Numbered from the stretch's first letter, positions 1 through 11,781 are shown. The stretch: 64,000 nucleotides of DNA from Lutjanus erythropterus (GCA_020091685.1 CM034592.1:35502350-35566349); one strand, 5' to 3'. Notes: generated from the sequence alone by a model not told the origin. Numbers and translations: made by a program.

Positions 1-460
1 AAGTCTGCACACACTCAGTAGGATTCTCTCTCTCCAACAAAAAAAAAAAAAATGATTGTGAGGTATAGAAGTTACTTTTTGGATGTTAACTATTTTACTT
101 CTGTCTTAAGTTTAGATGACTGTGAATGTAAACTTACATCACTTTGATCTCTAGGTTATTGGTTATATATTAAAATGCATAAATTATGCTAATGTAGGTG
201 TTGCTAGATATCAAACAAGATTTTATCATGGCTGCAAGATTAAGGGTAATTGTAATACAGTGTTGCCACATTACTAGGGTTGCAATTTAAAAAAGAAAAA
301 TTCCATAACCAATAGTTGCAGATGTTAACAATCAATTTCTCCTTAATAATTTCTACAACTTATTCTCATTTTTTCATTTTTTTTTCATTTTAGGTTTAAG
401 TTTTCTTATTCAACAAATGGCTACATTAGACAAAACATTGACAAATGAGGCACAATTACT
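1..460. other. AT-rich DNA, nothing recognised
   Basis: A/T-rich with homopolymer runs (A at 39-52, T near 370-390). No gene, repeat family or regulatory block that I can support. Confidence 0.5.
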
Positions 461-1095
461 AGGGATGCACCGATCGACGCCCAGAGACTGGAACTGGCTG
501 GTTTTCAGCATGACCGGCCCTGACCGGTGACTGGTCGGTCAGCGTCACATATCCGATTCTGTGCCCGTCATTGTCACACGTCTTCTGCACAATGGTCACA
601 TCATCCACGCAGCAGACAAACTAACCGTGATATCACACCCACCACCGCGCTGATTACAGCTCCACGAACTCAGACACATGCTTGCATGAAGTTGGTGTCA
701 GTGAGAGATTGAAACAGTAGGATAAAGAGAAGACAGACAGTTACAACGAGACAGAGCAGCTGACAATGTCGCAAAACAGCCGTAAACTATGTAGCTCTTC
801 AGGCTAATGTTAGCCAGCAGCAGTAGCCTGCTGTTCACAGAGAGACAGTTAAAATCTCACCTCCTGTTCTGGCTGAAGAATAAACAACCTGTGTTGATGA
901 GTCTACTACAACATTTTCTCATCCAGACTTGTTTAACTTCTGCGTCTGTGTTTTTCATGGCAAAGGTTGACTGCAGCAAACGCATGTCTGTCTCCGGTTT
1001 GTTTACACCTGCTTCCACAGGCGATCATGTGAAATCGCGCACTTTATTTGTCTGTGCTAATATACTTTCATTAGAAATTAACATATTTGATTAAA
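461..1095. mobile_element. DNA transposon remnant (TAGGGATGCACCGATC end)
   Basis: Starts with CTAGGGATGCACCGATCG, a terminal motif seen on many non-autonomous fish DNA transposons. The interior is GC-richer than the flanks (GACCGGTGACTGGTCGGTCA). It probably ends near the ATTAGAAATTAACATATTTG segment. No matching right terminus was found, so it is likely truncated. Frames inside are too short to be genes. Confidence 0.5.
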
Positions 1096-2150
1096 TTTAA
1101 ATGTAAAATTACTTTTAACTCAATTCAAATAATTAAAATCTAGTCTAGTCTCTTTTGCAAAAATAGAAATAAGATTTTTGCTTTGAATGCATATTATGTC
1201 TGACACCTAAAAGAGCTTTAACCACATATATATTAAAAAAAATCTTAAGAAACATTATTAGATACCACACCAGTAATGTAATTACTCTGAGGTGAACTTT
1301 TATTTGCGACACAGTGGGTTAATATAGCTTTTTTTTTTCAAAGTTACAATTGCCCCCAACCAATGACTTCTCACTCTGACTTCTTGCATTAAATGTAATA
1401 TTATAGACTCGTACTTACTAGTGAAAATATATCAATTGTATTATTAATTAGTGCACACATATATGTTTCTTCACAAGATAAATATTTCAGTTAGTTATGA
1501 GTGAAAATTTAAAACGATACACTTGCTCCCGGTCTCCCCTATTGTTTCCAGAGTAGGTTCACACGTTTGGAGTATTAAAATGACCCATTTGAAAAGTATT
1601 TATGTTGATCTGAAAGAAAACATTTAATTCACAGTTACTGGCTTGTTAAAACGGATGTTTTTGCAGTGTATAGTGCCACACGATGCCTACATATCTTGAT
1701 GTTTATGCGACAGATCTTGGTGTTGATGGTTGGCATACACGTGTAGCGTAGTCTACTATATTGCATCTACTCACCAGTCCAAAAAAATAAAAACGATGTC
1801 TTTGTGCTTCGTGGAAAAGAAAAGTTTAATTGTCCAGTAATGTAATGAATAGAGTATGGTCATTTATATAGCCAAATGTTTTAGGTTATAATTAATATCA
1901 TAACCTGTCGAGATGTTGGACTGAGATTATTATTCAGGTAATAACACAGAGTGGTGTCAGATGGAAACGCTTATCATAAATTATATAATGACTCGAGCTT
2001 TTTTCGTAAAATTGTATTTTTATTCAGAACTGCCTCTATAGCCTATATTAATATATTAAATAAAACGGAAATTAAGTGATCCCGACTCTAAATCTCATTA
2101 TAACCTTTAACAAAATATCTAATATTTAGTCCAAAGCAACGGGAGGAGGG
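1096..2150. other. AT-rich DNA, nothing recognised
   Basis: No coding potential, repeat family or regulatory block that I can support. Confidence 0.4.
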
Positions 2151-2273
2151 TGTGAAATATGTTAAGTGTGAATAATTGTGTGTTTGAGGTCATATGCTCA
2201 GTGACGACAGTGTGCATGGAAAGGAGGGAGTACGTGTCCCGCCTCCTGCACTCTGAGCCCGCCTTGTGATGCA

Positions 2274-2329
2274 GTCTCCATGGCAACGGTGGTTTCCTGG
2301 GTAACCCCCTCTAATGTTACCATGGCACT
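2274..2329. promoter_or_regulatory. Cluster of three RFX X-box motifs
   Basis: Within 56 bp: GTCTCCATGGCAAC (2274-2287) and GTTTCCTGGGTAAC (2292-2305) both fit the GTNNCC-N2-RGNAAC X-box exactly. GTTACCATGGCACT (2316-2329) fits with a degenerate right half. They lie in a GC-richer stretch (2210-2340) surrounded by AT-rich DNA. RFX factors bind such inverted half-sites. Confidence 0.55.
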
Positions 2330-2877
2330 GTGTTGCGTTTTCAACAAAGACTTTCCAGCTGTGGCTCACCTTTGTGTCTTTGGAGGGGAAAAAGGGGAAA
2401 AACTGTTGAATGTTTTTTAATATGACGTTAAACTAATGTGGAGTTGGATAATTTATCAGTTTTATTAAATCTGGTTGCTGATAGTCATTTAGACAAAGTT
2501 TTAGCCTGTATAGCATCAGTTAATGGAATGGCAGAAATGTAGAAATATAGTGGAAGAAAAAATCCTTAAAAGCTGTTGAATGGGTGCAGCCTCCATCCTC
2601 TTTTGTTTCACTAAAACTGCTGCAGCTGCTCTGTTCTTCAGATGTGAGCTCCATTCTCTGAGTTGGCATGCCAACTAGATCTGACGTCAGCTACCTTTCA
2701 TCCCCTCCAGCAGACACTTGCACGTGTGCGTTCAGAGCTGAAGTGACACAAACAAACAGCCAAACTCAAAGGAATCCACTGATCATTAATTACAGGGCTC
2801 TGTTTCCTCATCATGTGTCATGTTGGCTTTAAATATGTATGAGAGGTTTGCAAAGTGACAGTTATTTTCAATATGAT

Positions 2878-3120
2878 TCAGACTGCATCCAACGATTATT
2901 TTCATTATTGATTAATCTGCTGAATATTTTCATAGTATTGTTTTTATCATTTAGTCTATAAAATGTCATAAAATAGTGAACAAATCCTGTTATTATTCAT
3001 CAGTCCAAACTGATGTCTTCAGAGATTTTGTTTTGTTCAACTAAAAGTTCAAAATTCAACATTATTCAAAATGGTAAAAAGCAGAAACAAGTGTTACAAG
3101 AGAGTATTTATTTTATTTTA
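2878..3120 (-). mobile_element. MITE remnant, GATTAATC family
   Basis: A degenerate copy of the family seen at 32.5-33.7 kb (CAACGATTATTTTCATTATT, then ATAAAATGTCATAAAATAG and GTCCAAACTGATGTCTTCAG), in the opposite orientation. It is followed by a (TTTTA)n run at 3107-3127. Confidence 0.65.
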
Positions 3121-3275
3121 TTTTATTGAGTAATTAGGAATTCTCTCTGACCAGCACCAGTTATTGTATAATCAATTTAAGCAAAGAAATTTGAGAGTTC
3201 AGAGGCAAAGTCATTACAGTTTTTATCGTTTTTGTATGATTAAGAAGTTAACATGACAGTCATTTCTACTGCTCT

Positions 3276-3560
3276 TAGAGCTGCGACCATTTATTTTCTT
3301 TATCAGTTAATCTGATTATTTTCTCAATTTGTCAGTAATTTATAAAATATCAGAAAATTGTGAAATTGCCCTTCAGAATTCATCAGTAACAAACCGACGT
3401 CTTCAAATATCTTGTTTTTTCAACTAACAGTCCAAAATCCAAAAAGATTCAGTTTACACTGATGTGAAAGAGTGCAAAAAAGCAAACATTCACACAGGAG
3501 AAACTGACACAAGGGAGTGTTTTGATATTTAAAGACAACACAAAATGATTAATTAATAAT
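3276..3560 (-). mobile_element. MITE remnant, GATTAATC family
   Basis: A second degenerate copy about 150 bp after the first: TAGAGCTGCGACCATTTATT, then AAAATATCAGAAAATTGTG and the AAACCGACGTCTTCAAATAT segment. Same orientation as the previous copy. Confidence 0.65.
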
Positions 3561-3599
3561 CAAACTGTTGGCTATTAATCCTCTCTCAGTTTATTAATC

Positions 3600-4060
3600 C
3601 ATTAACACACATAATAAAGTATTAGGAGTGCCCTCTGAACAGCAGTCACTTTGACATTTTACTGTAAGATAGGATAAAGTAAAACATAATACTGAAGATA
3701 ATTCTTGTGCCAGAGATTGCTCCAAAAATACAGTAACATAATAATGACAACATCAAAGTATTGAACATCATGTGTCTGAGGAATAAATGTAAAAACAGTG
3801 TCTAATACACACTGCTAGTTAGATAAGTTAAGTAAAGAACTGAACTAAAATAAACTAAAATAGGTTAAGTAATAATGGCAATGATAGTGAAAGTAATAAA
3901 ACATTATATTGCACCAGATAATCAACATAAATATTGCACAATATTAAACGTAATATTGTACATGATAATAATAATGTCAAGTAATATTGCCCCTATTATA
4001 AAAATATGGTATTAAACAGAAAAGTAACATTGCACATATTGCACTTGATAATGTGTATAA
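3600..4060. repeat. Degenerate AATATTGCAC-rich stretch
   Basis: Motifs such as TATTGCAC recur irregularly (near 3907, 3932, 4031 and 4037) in very AT-rich DNA. It looks like a decayed tandem repeat, with no clear unit length. Confidence 0.35.
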
Positions 4061-4260
4061 TCAATATGAGAAATTAGTTTTAAGGTAAAGACAGCACAGT
4101 TTTTTTTCTTCCTGAACTATGTTTTGTGACATTAAGAGGTTCAAGTGTTGTTTTACTGTTGAATTGTAGGTTTAGTCATGTGCAGTTCAGCTCAGTTCCT
4201 GCAGAGCTGTTTTGTTTTTGAAGCAACACAGAGGCTTCATCATTCTGAAAATAGCTCAGT

Positions 4261-4275
4261 ACTGCCCTCAAGTGG
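4261..4275 (-). promoter_or_regulatory. Candidate CTCF site
   Basis: The complement, CCACTTGAGGGCAGT, fits the 15-base CTCF core CCASYAGRKGGCRSY with one mismatch. Motif match only. Confidence 0.3.
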
Positions 4276-4514
4276 ATCATCTGAGTTATTACTGCTGGGA
4301 AGGAGTTGGATATTAAGCTTCCACAGGGAAAATCTAGTCCCTTATTGTACCTTCATAATGTATTCAAGTGACAAACAGTTTATAATTTAGTCCATGTTTT
4401 CTGTTAATTTCCCTGACTGTTGTGAGACTCCCTGGGTCCTCTAAGAACTCGAAAACATCAACATTCTTCACTGTTTTATTGGCTTTACACTTTATGACTC
4501 ACCCTGATTTTATG

Positions 4515-5670
4515 CATTTGTGGAATGTAACTAAGTACATTTACTCAAGTACTGTACATAAGTACAATTTTGAGGAACCTGTGCTTTACTTGAGTATTTC
4601 CATTTTCTTCCACTTTCTACTTGCACTCCACTGCATCTCAGTGGTAAATATATTGTGCTTTTTTAATTCACTACATTTGTATGACAGCTTTAGTGACTAG
4701 TTACTTTACAAATTAAGTTTTTTAAGCAGTTTTTTAATTTTTTTATTTTGTGAGATCCGTATAACAATGGGTGGATATTATCAGATGTTTCACCTCTCCA
4801 CATTTTTACCCTTTTTCCCACCTGTATAATAAGATTCTCACCCATAATCTAAGCTGCATGTACAAAATTCATCATAGCATGGGTAGAGAAGAATAAACAC
4901 ACTCAATCCAATTCTGTTTTCTTGTCAAAATTGAGAGGGAAAAAAGTAAGTAACAAACAAACAAACAAAAAAAAAAAAATCAAATTACAAAATAAGGCAA
5001 TAAAAAGACCCAGTTCTAGATTATATACTGTTTCACTGCATTTAGAACTAAACTAATGATCACGTAAATTGTTGATCAATCTACCAATAATTCTCTCAAC
5101 AAATCAGTGAAAACAGTTTATACAAGTACAGCTGAAACAATTAGTTGGATAATTCGATTAGCTAATTGACAGAAAATTTAATTGGCAGCTATTTTGTTTA
5201 TCTTTTAGGTCATTTTAAGAAGATTTGCAGTTTTTTCATTTAATTGTTTTAATCAGTTTGTAATAATTTTGAGTTCTGGACTGTTGGTTGGACAAAACAA
5301 ACACTGTAAAAGCATCATTTTGTCTGCATTTTTCACTATTTTACAAACAGAACAGTCAATCAATTAATGAAGAGAATAATCAACAGATTAATACATAATG
5401 AAAATGAAATGATTAGTTGTGTCAGTCCTATACAAAATCAACTACAACAGTAAAATCCTGCTTTCACATTAATGCACGAGTCATATGATATCATATCACA
5501 TAGGCATTTTTCTGTCTCAAGTACTTTTCATACTTTAAGTACATTTTACTTATTTATATACTTCTACTGAAGAATTTTTTTCAGTGCAGGACTTTTACTT
5601 TTAACCGAGTATTTGACGGTGTGGTACTTTTACTTAAGTAAAGGATCTGAATATGTCCACTGCAGAAAAA
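4515..5670. mobile_element. Fold-back MITE of the AAGTACATTTACTCAAGTAC family
   Basis: The left arm (TAACTAAGTACATTTACTCA, 4528 on) and right arm (ACTTTTACTTAAGTAAAGGA, to about 5650) are inverted copies of a common teleost element. The interior holds a nested copy of the GATTAATC-family MITE at 5126-5432 and A-rich runs. About 1.15 kb in all. A small fragment of the same right end lies at 9148-9180 (TATAAAGGATCTGAGTACTT). Confidence 0.75.
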
Positions 5671-5699
5671 ATAGAGTCTCTCAGATCCCAGCTGTTAAA

Positions 5700-6640
5700 T
5701 ATGGTCACATGATGGATTTTTATCTGTGACAGGTGTTGACAATATAGTTAAAGCAGCACTAAACCTCCAAATCCCCAATCAGTCTTCTTGGATTTCTCTT
5801 ATTGCAGCATTATAACAGTTTATAACAGGTCTAACATGACCCCAAACATAAATAACAATATCATGTAGGATAACATACTGTAGATTTCTTTATATATACA
5901 TAACATGTAAAACATCTCTGTATTTGGTATAATAACAGTGTATTATGGTCATACTCTTATTTTGTCATCGTCATCAAAATGTGCAAGCCCCTTTGTGGCA
6001 CAGGGAGGGGTTACCACTCCATTGCTCATCTACATAATGGTTTTTATTGAGGTCAGAAAAAAAGAAAACATACATAACATTATCATTACTATTTTTACTC
6101 AGTGCTCTGTCCTAGAATTGGCTGTGCGGCCTTCTGGGATTTTGTCATGCAGGTCAGGAAACTACCTTAAAATTCCACCCAGAGGCTTTTAGTCTGACCC
6201 ACAATTCTCATGTTTCCCAGGAGACAAAGGGAATTACAGTTTGTGCGCCAGAGTGCCAAAATAACTAAAGTTACTTACAATTTGCATGACTTTGAACAAG
6301 CACACAAATGGTTACTTGAAATTCACTTTGCCGCATGCAGGGCTTTTTGAGAGGAAGAAAATCCACTTCTGTGGAATCACAGGAAAACTCACGCTGACAT
6401 TTTAACAAAAGGCGTGAATTTATCAGCCCAGAATAAACTTAAGAAGAAACTTAATAACAGCCTTGTGCATTCACCAAACAAACACCTAAATACATGCAGA
6501 ACGGTTCCTATGATCATTAATGAAATTGACAACATTTTGCATTACTTCCTATAATGTGGCACTCATATTCATAATATACGGTACAGGCAACTACAAATGA
6601 AAATCATTTTGAAAAGAATTTGTTTGGTTGGTTGGTAGAT
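5700..6640. other. Unassigned AT-rich DNA
   Basis: No gene. The short frame at 5938-6192 has no recognisable domain. Nothing else stands out. Confidence 0.4.
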
Positions 6641-7218
6641 TTTCTAATTGTCTTGGTAGAGTTAGTAGGGTTTCTCTAAGCTGTTTGCACATGCACCAGA
6701 AGGATGCAGGATGTCAAATAACATCATTTAGGGTTGGTAAAGCTTCCCAAGCACAGCAAATTAATGAGAAATGAGGAAATATAGGCAGAGGGCGAGGTCT
6801 CTGTAGATACAGCCTCAAAGATGCACTTCCAGTGGGTCATAAGTCACTATTGAAAGGGATTATGCTTACTTAGGCTAAGTTAAGTTTCACCTAAACTTTC
6901 ACCTAAGGATTCCTTAGGAAAAAATTAATTGCATAAAATCACTGTAGGGATTTCCTCAAGATGTTTTAAGGGTTAACCTTTTAATCTCTAAGTGTTTGCC
7001 CTGAACTACTTAAAGGCACGATATGCAACAGCAGAGACCCTGCTCTCTGCCTGTATTTTCTTATATTCTCGTTATTTTTGCTGTGCTTGGGGCATTTTAC
7101 CAACCCAAAGCATTCACAGTTGATGCCCTGGGAATTACACTCAACAATTAAGTATCTTTATAGTGTGTTTACAAACAGCTTGGACAAATTCCACTGATTC
7201 TACCTTCAGTATTCCCTT
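6640..7218. mobile_element. Fold-back MITE, TTGGTAAAGCTTCCCAAGC family
   Basis: The left arm (6655-6815: GGGTTGGTAAAGCTTCCCAA, then ATAGGCAGAGGGC) and right arm (7015-7215: CTCTGCCTGTATTTTCTTA, then TTTACCAACCCAAAGCATTC) are inverted copies of about 160 bp around a short spacer. Related partial copies lie at 16396-16565, 45830-46072, 48960-49060 and 55040-55210. Confidence 0.75.
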
Positions 7219-7569
7219 ATGTGTTGCAAGTAGGTCCTTAATTTTCCAATTAAAATTTTAAGAGACCCTTAAAGTAAAATAATTTGTGGAACAGAAGACA
7301 AAGGTTTAATTTGTGGTAGATGAAGAGGAGTAGGAGATACCAAGACATATTTTTCACGATAGAGAAAAGACACAGGCATGGTTAATGTTTTAAGGGTTTT
7401 TTTCCCACATGCCCAGCCAAGCAAGTGCATCAGAAATCTTGCTCAAAGTCAATGTTCACCTGCACCTGTGCAAGTTTTCATTTATTAGTGGTTATCTAAT
7501 CACAACAGAGACTGAAGTAAATTGTCATTTTTAATCAAGCGCTGCATCCTTTATCAACTGTCTGAAAAA

Positions 7570-7750
7570 CTAGGATGGACATTTTTCACTATTATGTTAT
7601 TTTGTCAGTCAAAACTCCAAAGATACTCAGTTTAATATGAAAATAAACAAAAAAAAACTGAAAATATTTGAGATCCTGAAAAAAAAAATTGCGTGAAAAA
7701 TTACTTATTACAAAATCCTTAAATTATTTTTCATTACTTACCTGATCAGC
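7570..7750 (-). mobile_element. Possible MITE remnant, GATTAATC family
   Basis: Degenerate resemblance to the family (GACATTTTTCACTATTATG, GTCAGTCAAAACTCCAAAG), interrupted by A-runs. Low-quality match. Confidence 0.4.
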
Positions 7751-8961
7751 AGTTGAGTTCCCATATTTACTTGTCTGACATAGCATTTTACTTTAAGATT
7801 ATTCTATTGTCTCTATTGTCTAAGTTAGCTTTATTGTTTTATTATAATGCATCAGTCTTTGTTGACTATTGTTGATGTTTGTCTGCCTCCTTTCTCGCTG
7901 CCACGGTAACATTTTCATATTTCATTATTAATTTATCTTTGGTTCTTTGCACAGCCCATTTCTCACATTGATTTAGTTTTACTTTACTTTACTTTACTTT
8001 GGATTATGTTCTCGTTCATTCCATATTCTTCAAGGAGAACAACGTTCTCATCTTCTGTCCAGTTTGGCCTTTCATTTTTTTTGTATTCTCTCTGTGATCC
8101 ATTCTGAAAAAGCTGGCTAACACTGACAATAATGTAGTCTAGTAACATCAAAGAATGATGTGGGTGAAGTGTAACCATGGTAACTGAACTGCACATGTGC
8201 TGTATTATGTCAGTAACTGCTGTGAAAGCCTTAATCTAAACACTTAGGCAAGGAGACAACCTAAAAGGCTTTATGCAGTGCTCCTAAATTAACATCATCT
8301 GTGTAGGGAGATATTTTATTAAGGGACAAACTTAAGTTTCAGAATAAGGTAGTTCATGCACCTGGGCAAGCACTGGTTTTGATGACAATGATTTAAATGT
8401 CAAACAACAAAAACAGCCTGTTTTAGCAGCATATGGTCCACATTTGATTTGTGAAATCTCTTTTACAAATGTGTTATGAGAACAGGCTCCGCACACACAA
8501 GCAATACACTTTGGTAAGATAAACACAACATTTGAAGATGGACATCAGACTCAAGATGACTTAAACTAGCCAACAATAATAACTAATAATATAATTGTTC
8601 ACACACGATCATGTTAAAGTAAAGCCTTGATTTAACTGTTCTTGGACTGTGGAGAGCGGTCTTTGCTGACTGTTCAGTCCTCAGTCCTGCAGGCCAGATA
8701 CCGTGCAGTGCAGCCCACAGCTCCAGGTGCTTTGCCTCAGAACTGCTGAGTGGTTTTGTTCCCTCTGTCTCTCCTGCTGGAATTTAAGTCCTTGTTCAAT
8801 GTATTTTTAACCAGGGGAAATGAAAACGTGTCTGCAGGTTACCCGGCACCGTTAATCATCTCCTGCAGAGCTCAACGGCAGTGCAGGCGAGGGACACCTG
8901 CAGTTCAGTCTGTCTGCTTCTGGTTTGTGGAGAGGTACGAGCAGGTGGAGATACTGTGTCC

Positions 8962-9112
8962 TCATGAGGAGATCAATGCTACTTTTATAGTATTTAAATT
9001 AATAGAGGATAATATTAATAATTTCTGTGTTTACTAATCTTATAGGGATGCAGAAAGTTAATTAAACAAGATTAATTACCAAGACACAATTCCATATTGA
9101 TTCAACAGTTAA
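8962..9112 (+). repeat. Dispersed direct repeat, copy 1
   Basis: About 150 bp (TCATGAGGAGATCAATGCTA to about TTAAGACC), closely similar to 11782-11934 in the same orientation. Both copies share the TTTAAATTARTAGARGATAAT and AAGATTAATTAC segments. No termini are recognised. Confidence 0.6.
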
Positions 9113-9184
9113 GACCTTGTGATAGAAACACTCTTTTATACTGTGCTGAGTATAAAGGATCTGAGTACTTCCACCACTGACTTT

Positions 9185-9560
9185 AAAGCAGCACTAATCA
9201 GTATTTCTGTCTCAACAATCGATCAAATGATTATGTGTAATGTGAATCCCTCAGACCTACTGAGCATTTCTGCATCTTTCAGCTCATTATTTTGGTTCTC
9301 TGTCCCACAAACTCTACTCTTTGTAATTGTGTCTCCAGGCGCAGCAGGCACCTGTTTTCAGCAACTAGTTGCGATAGACAGATGCTGCATCACCCATAGC
9401 AAATGTCACACAGACAAAAGTTAGCATCCACTTGGTATCTACCTGCCACATATTTTCTTCAGATGTTAATGTGAGACATAAACAAAAAACAAGCTAAATC
9501 AAGAAAGAATATTGAAGTGCCACTGCTGGGTGTGTAAACAGGTAGCTGTTTGCTAACATG
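9185..9560 (+). mobile_element. Repeat of the AAAGCAGCACTAATCAGTAT family
   Basis: Starts AAAGCAGCACTAATCAGTAT at about 9185. An opposite-strand relative lies at about 40490-40780, ending CTGATTAGTGCACCTTTAAC. This is a common non-autonomous fish repeat. The open frame at 9119-9424 lies within it and is not a gene. Confidence 0.55.
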
Positions 9561-9808
9561 TTCCTTATAACAACTTTATAAGCTGATAATATGTCAGTGT
9601 TGAGTTTTCAGTTTGTTTGACTATTGCCATGTGGCCAAAACATTAATGCAACTTTAAATGTCTGATCATATCTATAGTCTCTCTAGTCTTGATTAGATAG
9701 TTCATGATTTAAGTTTAAATAATTGCTAGTTTTGGACATTTTTTGTAAATAAAGTTCTTGTACATCTATTTGTATTTAAACAGCATTGGTTTCTAAGTTA
9801 AATTTAAG

Positions 9809-10124
9809 TTAAAGGGATCGTGAATTGGATTTGTATGACATACTCATCCGTCATCAGTGTGTAAGTGCATGCCACCAGTTTGCAGAACCAATTGTGCTTA
9901 GCTTCTTACACCAGAGTACTGGTGTAAGAAGCTAAGCCATTACTTGTTGTGGACAAGGTTGTATAAGGCAGTATGACAGCAAAGTAAAGCAGTGAGTATA
10001 TTCTAAATATAGTGTACATTTATCTTCTTACATCAGTACTCCTGTCGCTTCTCCAAACTGGAAGTGTGTTGAATACACTGACCTCATTGACCCCACTTTT
10101 AAAAAATCCATACTATCCCTTTAA
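9809..10124. mobile_element. Short fold-back MITE with TTAAAGGGAT ends
   Basis: The left end TTAAAGGGATCG and right end CTATCCCTTTAA are inverted. This is an internally deleted copy of the long palindromic family found at 12.0, 18.7, 35.3 and 37.1 kb. At 9896-9937 the deletion leaves a perfect 19-bp inverted repeat around a 4-base loop. TTAA at each end may be the target duplication or part of the terminus. Confidence 0.7.
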
Positions 10125-10442
10125 GTACGTTTTTCATGATCAAATGTTTATAGTCGTAAAGGCACAAGGTACCCTAAATATACTGGCACCGGTTTATGCT
10201 CCTCAAAGTAAGGCAGGAAAGAATATTGTTTTGGTTTCTGTGCTGATATTGAATTCATACATGTATTGGGAACTTAAATTTTACCCAGCCAAGCAGAGTT
10301 ATGCTTGCATGACATACATGGAATGTTGCATTAAGATTAAGATATTTCAAGCAGGATGCACACATGACATTAATGTGTGTCTGCTAGTTTTACAATGTGT
10401 TGATGTATCTAATTGTCTCGATGTCCCTGTGTGAATGTCTTA

Positions 10443-10450
10443 GTGTGTGT

Positions 10451-10509
<59 letters not shown>

Positions 10510-10520
10510 TGAGTGTGTGT
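10443..10520. repeat. (TG)n microsatellite, first of a pair
   Basis: About 35 TG units with a single TATG interruption near 10454, then GAGTGAGTG. Separated from the next tract by about 100 bp of unique DNA. Confidence 0.95.
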
Positions 10521-10616
10521 ATGAATGAGCATGCTTGAGTGCTGCACAGCTGTAAGATGGTCACAGCTGGTACGCCTGAATGCACTCCGCTGTGGGATCC
10601 TGGTCATTAGAAAACT

Positions 10617-10620
10617 GAGT

Positions 10621-10688
<68 letters not shown>
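10617..10688. repeat. (TG)n microsatellite, second of a pair
   Basis: About 33 TG units, interrupted once by TCTG near 10624. Apparent His/Thr-rich or Val/Cys-rich open frames over both tracts are artefacts of the repeat. Confidence 0.95.
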
Positions 10689-10690
<2 letters not shown>

Positions 10691-10699
10691 TCGCCAGTA

Positions 10700-11130
10700 C
10701 TTTCTGAGTCAAAGTGACTACACTCACATATATGAGTATGCGTGCATGACACACATATCCACACACACAGATGCAGAAAACTGCTCCACAGCTGGTCCTC
10801 TGTGCCACTGCCGCTCCGGGCAGACGTGAGGATAGGAGACCAGGATATCGTGCTCTGCTCAGTGGAGGTGGGGGAGTAGAGAGGGGACCCCGGGCTTCCC
10901 CTCCCCTCTCCTCTCGTCTCCTTGCTGTCCTCATCATGCCAACATTCGCCACATGAGAGGAGGAGTGATGCCTCGCAGCGACATGCTACCTCTAATGATA
11001 CCCAGCATGCCAGGAGAGGTGCCGCATGTCATCCTTGAACTTTACCTCATGTTCACGACACATCGGTGAAGAAAGAAGTGGAGGGAAGTGGCTGCATCCG
11101 GTGCGATTATTCACAGCACTGCACATTTCT
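10700..11130. other. GC-rich block, possibly regulatory
   Basis: Repeat-free and CpG-bearing (GACAGCAAGG-type G/C runs, GTGGGGGAGTAGAGAGGGGA, CGGTGCGATTATTCAC) after two (TG)n tracts. No convincing exon. It might be an upstream regulatory element or a distal non-coding exon of kcna2. Confidence 0.25.
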
Positions 11131-11627
11131 CCTCTCCTGCCTGGATGATATTTTTATGTAGTACAGTATTTGCCCTAAAACTGTAACTCAGTGCTGCCAA
11201 AAATAGAAACCATGAGACATATTGCCATTCTTTCTCAGGGTGCCATTCATCCATCTGCTCTTTGGAGAACATGTAATGGCACTCTGGGGGCTATTCATAA
11301 AGTTCACTCTTCTGCATCAAGACTCAAGGCTTTCAGGGAGACAAAGGAAAGTCCAGAAAGCATGTCAGAGAGAGCATATATCTCCCCCTTCCTCCAGCCC
11401 CCAGAGGGAACAAAGCTAACAGTTTCATAGAGACAACTGTACCATATGCTACTGAACATGTCCCAGGTGTGAAAATGTGCAACACAGAAAATAATAAATC
11501 ACACATTTTACACTTTTTCTAATCACTAATTCATCTTTCAGTAGTGCAGCTGACTGCAGGAAAAAAGTGCTTTGTCATCGTGCTCTAACTTTACCTGAAA
11601 TATCCCAGTGGCATCAGAGACGCTGTA

Positions 11628-11689
11628 GGCGTGATGTCACCGCCCAGCCTCCTCCCACTGCTGCCCCTAGAGATGGTCTCCGTGGCAAC
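11628..11689. promoter_or_regulatory. CRE-like site followed by an X-box
   Basis: GTGATGTCAC (11631-11640) is a CRE-like palindrome. GTCTCCGTGGCAAC (11676-11689) is an exact GTNNCC-N2-RGNAAC X-box. Both lie in a GC-richer, repeat-free stretch about 11 kb before the predicted kcna2 leader. Confidence 0.5.
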
Positions 11690-11781
11690 CAAATGAGGCT
11701 GAGCAAAAAGATTCACCCAACTACAGTGGCAATGCTGACTTTGGACAATTTCTTTCAATGCTTTTAGGCACTTTTCAGGAG

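Noticed and set aside
9809-10124. piggyBac classification from TTAA at both ends
   Set aside because: The termini begin AGGG rather than the CCY expected inside a TTAA duplication, so the superfamily is left open.
10012-10434. 140-codon plus-strand frame
   Set aside because: It begins inside a fold-back MITE and shows no domain or codon structure of a gene.
10440-10952. 170-codon minus-strand frame and overlapping frames over the (TG)n tracts
   Set aside because: The frames are made of His-Thr or Val-Cys runs produced by the microsatellites, with no domain.
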